From Phoebastria nigripes (Eukaryota; Chordata; Aves; Procellariiformes; Diomedeidae), in NCBI GenBank assembly GCA_035582835.1, contig JAYKAV010000012.1, forward strand, positions 1,577,877 through 1,641,876: a DNA stretch of 64,000 nucleotides, in the 5' to 3' direction. Below, in pieces: positions 52,001-61,000 of the stretch. Position 1 is the stretch's first letter. Each line of letters begins with the position of its first letter. Under the pieces are notes generated by a model that was given only the letters and a program-made list of their open reading frames with translations, was not told where the DNA came from and searched no databases. The translations under genes and the position numbers were made by a program.

Positions 52001-55000
52001 AAATTTTCAAGGTGCGACTTAGATGCAAACTCTTCCTCTGTCTGCACTTGTAGCCACCAAGTAAGAGACCGTGCTTCAAAGGGTTGGCTGTCTAAAGAAC
52101 CCAACCCTGGGTTTGGTTACTGGTCTGCAGCTCAGGGAAGCCATGTTAATGCATCTCTTCATTATGATTGTAATTTGATGGTATTCTGTCCACTAAGTCT
52201 GGTCAGGTCAAAGAACCAGTTTAGAATAAAAAAAAAAAAACGGGTAAGTAAACTGTCATTCAGGCAAAGGATGTTTTTATTTGGCTATGTTTTATGAGAA
52301 AACATTAAAATTCTTGATATAAAGTATTGGATTAGAGAATAATTCTGCAAATACTATTAAACGAATTGGGCACCCAAATCATCTTGTGTCATGTCACAGG
52401 GCCCAGCACAGTTTCTGTCGCAACAACTTTTGGTGGAAGGCATCTCTTGCAGTGCTCTGGCATGTCTATTTTACTAGACTGTTTGAATGGATGTCAGGAG
52501 AAGGTACCAGTGTGGCTGGCTTTGCGGACGTGTGATGCCCGTGCTGGGTTCTTCTCCTTTTCCTCCTCTCTGTTAATCACTAGAAGTAAGAACGAACTCT
52601 TAAAGAGTTTACCTGAGATGCTCTGGGCAGGTAGAAGGTATTGCAATGGTGGGAGGGATATCTCATGTGAATATTGACCAACTTTAAATAGCAGCGCTGC
52701 TCCTCTGTCTGTAATCAAAGACACAACTTTATTAGTGTTTCAAAGTCATTCAGCACTGTTCTGACTGCAGCTGCTTGGGAGTGATCAAAGGCAGGTGTAC
52801 CAGAGATGGCCTTGTGTGCTCCGCTTCTCAGGAAAGCGGGCAGGATATATTGCTATTCCCATTTTAATTTGTTTTTTCAATAAATCAGGCTTCATTCCTA
52901 TTCATCATGTAAAGCTGTTGGATCGTGAGCCACTGCAGAATGCTAACTAATTTCATAATACTCTGCATAAGGTGACCCACTTACGAGTTCATCCTTCAGT
53001 CGTGTTTAAGCTCTGGTCCTGATTTATGTAACAGCATATTGGTTTCATCAAGAATTGTCTGATCACTCACTGTGTTGGCTCCTTTTTGACCTGTACATGA
53101 TTTGTATTCTCCTCAATTTTAGGAAGAACTTTCTGCCGCTGTGCACATATGGGCAGAACAACATTAATAAACCTTTTTAGAAGTAGTCAATGCTTTGAGT
53201 TTTTCTGTCACTTAAAGATATATTAGAGAAGGAATTAAAAGGAGTTTTAAGAAGTCTGTTGCAGACAGGGCAATGGAAACTTAGCATGAAATATCCTTCA
53301 TTACATTGCCCTGTTTGTACATTTTTGGACTGTGATTAACATTGACTATTGCGTGTTATGAATCACAGTCCCTTTGATTTGCGGGCAGGAAGGCAGGACA
53401 GTTCTTTTTCCTCTGTATTTTGCTCATACTCTTTTGTTTCTGAACTGAGAATCAAACCACAGATAATTCCATTGTCCTGTCCTTACCTTAGTTCATTGTA
53501 CTTAACCTTAATTCCGTTGCTGAGAGAGAAGAGTGCTGCCTGAATGTATTAGGGCTAGCGTGATTTATTGCACTCACTTTTCTTTAAAAATATATTTGGA
53601 AGTTGTTAATAAGGGTGTTAATGTAGCTGAGACACTTGGGCTTCCTTAACAATAAGGTACGAGTTTCCATTGCTCTAGGTTTTGGTTTACTGAAAACTAA
53701 TTAACCTCCCAGTCCTTCAGGATATCACGCAGTGCAGAAAGGTGAAATAATCTGTATTCAAACCTGTGTATGAAGATACAGATCCTGTTCCATTTTCTCT
53801 TGTAGCATTCGTTCTTCTGCCGACTGACGGAAGATAAGAAATCTGAAAAGTTCTTTAAGGTTTTTTATGACCGCATGAAAGTGGCACAGCAAGAAATCAA
53901 GGCTACTGTCACAGTCAATACTAGTGACTTAGGAAATAAAAAGAAAGATGAAGACTCAGACAGAGATGTACCGAGCAGGAAAAGAGGTAATCCCCAGTTG
54001 TTCCATTTCTGAAGTGACAAGGGAGTAAAATGCTGTGTTTTGAACTCATTTCAATTGATGCAATAATGCTCTGATCTCTGATCCCACAGAGCAAAGTTCA
54101 GAGATCAGTGGTGCCCTGGCTTGGGATTTCAAGAGCTTCATCCCCTCTTCATCCATTTGTGAGATTGTGCTATTGAAATGATGAAAAGTATTTCTGAGAT
54201 GAGACTCTGCCACCTTGTCTATCGTGACAAGCTGCCCAAATCTGATCCGTAGTAATGACCCTGGACTGTGGGTTGTGGTCAGTGCCTTCTCTAACAATAA
54301 GTGGAGAAATCCTAATTTTCTTCTATAGCAGGTCCTTTTATTGTAACTCCTGATAGTGCTAGATGTGTGTGCCCTAACCAATTAATACCAGAATTTATAA
54401 CTTTAATGTGGTTCGCATAAAAGGTGCGAAGAGAGTGACATGATATCCTTCTAAACTCGAGACCCTCACATCACACTAAACATACTTACCAAAAGAACTG
54501 ATGATGAATAGCTGGCCTGCGTGTGAAACTGTAGTGGGAAATGTGTGAATAGATTTTTCTTGTCCCCTTTATTCAATTTGCCTAAGGAAGATCTGCTTTT
54601 GTGTGTTTTAGTGAGAGAGCCTATGACCCAAATTACCGAGGAGGTCCGGGATCAGTTGCTGGAGGCCTCTGCAGCTACAAGAAAGGCTTACAACACTTAC
54701 CGGAGGGAGGCTGATCCTGATGACCATTATTCAGCAGGAGAAGGAGCACAGTCTGCGGCAGACAAGAGCAAAGATGACCTGGAGATGAGTGCTGTGATCT
54801 CAATAATGCAACCTATCCTCCGGTTCTTGCAGCTGCTCTGTGAAAACCACAATCGGGATTTGCAGGTACAGCCTGGTTCCTGAGCAGGTGTGCTCATGTC
54901 GCCTCATGCAGTCACTGCTGTCGTATCGGTCTCGCTAATCCCATGCCTTTTTAAATTAATACATGACCGACTATTTTCTTTGGCTTTGAAGATAATCCAA

Positions 55001-58000
55001 AAAAAGTATTTATACTTTGCTGGACAAATACAGGGCAGTCCAGTTATCCAGTGTTCAATCTATATAAAAGGTGGTGGGATCAACGCTTGATGTGGCTTTT
55101 TAAAAGTATATACTTAAAGCAAGCGAGTGTTCTGCTGTGAAGTTACTGATCTACTTTTGAGAGGGGAAGGAAAGAAAAAAAAATCATGTAGGAAAATAAA
55201 GAGAGCATTGGGACTTTGGTTCCAGCAGCCCTCAAGCATATGCTTACCTTCCAGTGAACAGGTTCTCATGGGTTTTCATGGATCTGTTCATGTGCATAGA
55301 GTTGAACACATGGGGATGGTATCAGGAAAGCCTCAGCTGGAGTTGAATCTGGTGAGGGACATAAAGGGCAGCAAGAGGGGTTTCCAGGTTGTATCCACAG
55401 AAGGAGGAGACTAGGGAGAGCATGGGTCTGCTGCTGGATGGGGCAGGGGCCCTGGTGATAAAGGACATGGAGAAGGCCAAGGTGCTTAATGCCACCTTCA
55501 CCTTGCTCTTTACTGGTAAGACCAGCCTTCACAAACCCTAGGTCCCTGAGACCAGAGGGGAGGTCTGGAGCAAGGAAGAGTTACCCTTGGTGGAGGAGAA
55601 TTGGGTTAGGAAACATTTAAACAGCTGGACCTGCACAAGTCCATTGTGCCTGGTGGGATGCCCCAGGCCCCCTGTGGAGTGCTGGGTCCAGTCCTAGGCT
55701 CCCGAGTCCAGCAGGGAGTCTCAAAGATGACTAAGGGACTGGAGCATCTGATGGGCAGGGAGAGGCAGAGGGAGCTGGGAGAGGTCAGGCTGGAGAGGAG
55801 AAGGCTCGGGATATCTCACCTATGTGTATAAATACCTGACGGGGGGGATGTGAAGAGGACGGAGCCAGGCTCTGCTCGGTGGTGCCCCATGACAGGGCGA
55901 GGGGGGTTGGACTAGACAATCTCCAAAGGTCCCTGCCAGCCTCAGCTGTCCTGTGATACTCTGGGATGTGTTTGTATAATTTTAAATAGCGAGCCCAGAA
56001 CTTGTATGTTAGTAGTCTTATCTAGTGCGTGCCTCCACAGGAGATAAGATTTTTGCTTACAAATGGACTGCAATTAACATGATTTTTGTTCAGCGTAACC
56101 ACTGCTGCTGGATTAGAATTGAATGCAAGTGAGGAGCTAGTGAGACGCAGTACAATGTACTAAATGCCCTCATAAAGGAGGAATAATTGCTGTGATTGCA
56201 TATTGTTGTACGGCACGCCAGAAGTGTAGGACCCTGCGTGAGTGCTTTTCAGACCTGCCAAATCACTTCCGCTGAACTCGAATGCCCTGCTGCTGGCAAT
56301 ATGTGAAATCAAATCTGTATGGTAATGTTCCTGTGCTACGAACGTGTAATTCTTTTAGCATTTTATAGGTGCCNGGGTTACATACATCAGGGTTTCTCCT
56401 AATTTTTTCAAAAAACTATTTGATCTTTGTTTTGTCAAACAATTTTCATGCCGTTAGCGATGTCGGAGACAAGTAGGATGGCAGTTTTGTGTGGCAGTAG
56501 TCCAAACCGCACGCACATGATCCTTTGCTGCTGCTGTCTTTGGCTAGGCACCGAAAGCTATAGGAGCAAAATTGAATCCAAGCCAACACAGAAACTTGGC
56601 GCAAGCTGTTCACCATCCTGAACAATTAAATTCCCCAAACAGCAGGTAGTTGCATTCAGCTCTGGGAGAAAAAGGTTTGGGGGAAAAAAAAAAGAAAAGG
56701 TGAGAGGAACAATTTTTCAAATATAATCCTCTTGATGCTTGCCTGCCTTGATGCTTGCCTTTCTCCTTCAGCCCTGAAAGGGAGGCCAGAGTGTCTGAAG
56801 CTTCAAAATTTTTGTGTCTGCAGCTAGTACGTTGTAACTGAACTCCTTATCAATATTGCCAATGGACTCACTGCTTCAAGGAATAAGTAAGACCTATTCT
56901 GGAAACTGTGTGTCTTCCAAAATTGCATAAATTCAATTTGAATTAGAANTGAATAGGAATCACCTGCCCAGTGCAGTTGTAGGTTTGTCAAACCAAGTGT
57001 TTTACAAACCGTTAGCAATTATGAGTAGCCTGATGTTGTGCAAAAACAGGAAAATGCAAGTCACGGCTACAAGAGTCGGTAAGTGCTTTAAAGGAGGAGG
57101 AAGTCTTTGAAACGGCTTAGGGAGTTGCAATATTGTGCCTTTTGCATCACTCAGTCATTCCCTTCGCAGATAAAACTGCAGTTTGTTCTGCGTTGGTACG
57201 CAGTCAGGATGCTGTCCCCCTCCAGCTTACACCGTGGGTCTGGAGGAGGAGTTGCAATATCTTCTTCAAATTAATGCAAGGACTGGGACAAACAGGAGGA
57301 TGCTTAAGTATGTTTTGTTACCCACTTCAGGCTGAATGCATCAAATTTTGCTGTGGAGTTCTCTTGATATCTCTGTTTCTCTCTCAGCACACAGATACTT
57401 GGGGGCTCTTACTAACTTGTGTTAGGACTGACCCTTGATTCTGCGCAAGAGCTCAGCCTTGGAAGCAAAGCTGTCACGGCTCTGAATGGCTGTAGCCAGC
57501 CTGTTGTCTGGTCTGCTTTGGCCCAGCTACAGCCCCACCAGTCTCCTTAGGAGGTTTTTTCTGTACCGTCTCTTTTCTGAATGAAGATGTCCCTGTATAC
57601 TACAGAATCAGTCACGAGCACTGAAGCTAGTGACAAGCTGAGTGAAGCATCCAGGGAACGCATTGCTGGAAGCAAGAGCTGTGCTGGCTGGAAGCGAGGA
57701 GGAGAGGAGTGGGGATTCCCGGCAGGACAGGGAGCAGTGCCCTCCCTCCNGAGTCGGTGCCTGGGCAGGTGATGCCCAGCAGCCTTCCACACAGCCAAGC
57801 GTGCAGCTCCAGCGTTACACTTAAAAATCCCATCTTCATGTGAAAAACATAGTACTTCAATTCTTTTTTTCTTATCAAGTGAGTTATTTCTGTGAAATAA
57901 AAATGTTGTAGTAATATGCTAGCCAGTCATGCTCAGATTAAAGGTCTAAGTTGGTAGGTTAAATACTGCTTTTGTGCAAAAAAAGCAGGAATTGATACAA

Positions 58001-61000
58001 CTGTTAACATTGGATTTGACTGTTTCTTTCATTCTTAATCCCTGGAGACATAGCCCAGGTAATAAAGAACAGTAAAGCTCTGCATGCTGCAGGAGAGTGA
58101 TTCAATAATTTGGCTAGCAGAGCAGTACTACTGCATGCAGAGGATGAGCTGGTTTAGCTCATTGTGTTTTAGGCAAGGAGTGTGTGTGAGAATTAACTTT
58201 ATAAGACCAAAGAGCAAGCCTGTATTCAGTGAAAAGTGTCTTGCCTTACCTGATTGCTTGTAAAGAAAAATCTGATCATTTAAAAATATCTCTTTACTAA
58301 GACTTTCCTCTTATTTATGTTCTTTCTTTCCAAAGTTTTTCCATTTAGGGATCAGATTTCTGCTAAAACAAAGACTGTCCAGAGAAAACATTTAGGCTTT
58401 TGGGGGAATTACCCACTTAAATGGTAGAACTGTTCCTTCCAAGGATTCTGTGTTCATCTCTGCTTGAACAATCCAAGCTAGTATTCTGAAAGTAGCCAAT
58501 TTTATTTTTAGTCACCGTGTTTCTCTAAAGGGTGCTCAGCTTTAGGCTGTGTCCTGGGAAGCAAAGTCTCCAAACCCCAACATGCTGTAGAGCCATCAAG
58601 AACTGGCTGCAGATGCTGCCTTTGCAAGTGTAGCCGTATCTAGTCATGTATCCCAGAAATGGGGAGGACTGGGCTCCCTAAAAATGGATAGTAGCATGAA
58701 GTCAGCTAAGTATCTCCAGAAGGTTATTCGCAAAGGTATGAGTTTAAAGACTGCCTGACTTTGAGTGCACTTCATCGCATGGAAAAGTACTTCTCTCAAC
58801 TGAGTATGTAGGATCCTTAAAGTTAGGCAGCATGAATGCTGTTTTCCCCCTTTTCTTCTCAAGATCCCACAAGCTGCATATTTTTCATATGTTCTAGCTG
58901 AATGTGCAACTACAACTCTTTATTCTGAACGCAGGGTCTCGTGGATGGTATCTCAGGTTCATTCCCACTGAAAGTTATAGGATGGCATGTTCAATATTGA
59001 AGAGTTGTGTTCCCACTTCATAGCCTGTGAGATGTTCTGGATGACGGAAACTAAAGAGCTCGATCTATACTGGCTGAGATGGCAACAGACAGTCCCTGTG
59101 GCAGTTTCTCACAATGCAGCAGGGTCTTGTTTTCTACAGTTTTTCCTTCCCCTTGTTTAGCCATCTAACATTGTCCTTCTGCCTCCTGTGCCTCATTCCT
59201 CCTCTTTCCTTTGTGTTTATTGACTTTGGATCAAGAAGCTAAGGCTGGTATAAACCCAGCTATAATCAGAATAAATGCCGTACCGCAGCTGGGGAGCATT
59301 TTGTTTCATTGCTTTCAGTATTATCCATTATTTTTGCCTTTTTCCTGGAGGGAAGGCACGAGCTCCGATTTCTGTGGCATCAACCTTTCTATATTCTGAC
59401 AAGTTAATCAAAAGTCAGGATACTAAATGAGCAATCAGTTGAAATGTGCTGAATCACTGTCACCTTTAGTCTGCATTCATAGACAGCATTTTCCTTTTTT
59501 AGCTTAGCCTTCAATTGAATCTGGCAATTTCTCAGTCTGTTTGCCTTAAAAGACTTATTAGTCTGACGCAGGCACTAGAGGCAATCAGCTAACAGTGCTC
59601 CTCTGCAGGCTTGCAGAAAAGACCTTGCTGGTTCCATAGTCCCATGCATCTTGTTCGTCTGAGGGGTTTTTTCACCTTTGAAGCGAAGTGTTTTGTAACC
59701 TGCTAGAATTAAGCTAGATAGGACTTCTCCTGCTGAAACTTCGAGGAAAAGAAAGTGGTAGTGGCTGTCCATTTTTACAGCACGCTGCTGGAAACACACT
59801 GACAAACAGCATCTGAGTCACTGGGAAATTGTTTTTTGTTAATTGTCCTTCTTTGTTTTGGTTGGTTGTTTTTTTTTTTTTTCATTTGGAATACAGGAGA
59901 GAGGAAACATGTTTAATCCATGCTGATAAAACTGGCATTTCGTTAGAGGAGGTGCTCCTAATCAGCAGCTTCAAGCAGGGATTACAATAATTATGTGGGA
60001 AGAAATGCGATTGAGAGAATTGCATTTCAAGACACCTTCCTTCAAGGCATGCAGTCAGGTGCCTCCTTGCCGCCTGTGCAGGTGGTGCTGCTGTGAAGCC
60101 AGAGCCGGGGAATTGCTGCTTCTGTCTTGGAGAAAGGTCTCAAGAGGAGAGGAGGGAGCCTTGAGTGATGGTTAGCAGTGAAATGTAGCAGGTGGGCTAG
60201 AAGGAAAGCTTCCAGGCTCAGGAGAGCTTTCTGATCCGCAGTGAATGGCCTATTCCGTGTTGGGTTTCAGTGCTCTAATGGATGCATTCTGTTTATTGTT
60301 GCTTGTCTTCTATAAAATTTGAAGCCAACAAGCTGCTCAAGAGAGCAGCGCACTGCAAGCAAGCCCTGAAAGAGGCTTAAATTGCTTGTCCAGGCTCCAG
60401 TGAAATTAGAGCAATATACCATGCAGTGCAATTGTGGGTTGATGAACTTAATAAAATGTTATGATCCAAACATCAGTTTGCATGTTTTTTTTTTTCCTTC
60501 CCCCCGGCTTTGACACTCTTCCCACAGAATTTCCTTCGCTGCCAGAACAACAAGACAAACTACAACTTGGTGTGTGAGACGCTACAGTTTCTGGACTGTA
60601 TCTGTGGAAGCACAACTGGTGGACTTGGACTTCTTGGTCTGTATATAAATGAGAAAAATGTAGCACTGATCAACCAGACGCTGGAAAGTTTGACCGAGTA
60701 CTGTCAGGGGCCTTGCCACGAGAACCAGGTAATACATCCCTAGCTGTGCAAAGCATCACCCTTTCTCCCTACACCTGCAGCGTGTGCTCTGCTGGGCTTG
60801 GGCTCTCAGTCTGCTAGACTTGGTTGTCTTACAACACTGCTCACTTTACTTGCCTGACAAAGGGATTTTGATTTTGTTGGGTTTTTTCCCTTAATAAACT
60901 CATAATAATCAACTTCTCTTTCTCAAGGCCCCCTCTGAGGAGTTGAACCACTCGAAGCAGTAGAGATTTTCTGCTTTCCTAGGATTTAAGTTGTTTTATT

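Larger units (their letters stand above)
38618..53805 (+). other. Intron, 15.2 kb
   Basis: Phase-0 intron. Contains a candidate cassette exon (39845-39991), a CpG-rich patch (43143-43375), A16 (45553-45568), T23 (46503-46525) and T15 (49247-49261) tracts, and a diverged repeat pair (50059-50160 and 52464-52565). Ambiguous bases are at 41980, 43184, 46172, 47082 and 50578. No other gene is recognised on either strand. In human, a long non-coding RNA (EGOT) lies antisense in an ITPR1 intron; I cannot recognise it here. Confidence 0.65.
54866..60527 (+). other. Intron, 5.7 kb
   Basis: Contains an internally deleted CR1 (55320-55975), a 17-nt near-tandem repeat at 56730-56761, a T14 tract (59869-59882) and a T11 tract (60485-60495). 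Ambiguous bases are at 56374, 56949 and 57750. No other gene recognised. Confidence 0.7.
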
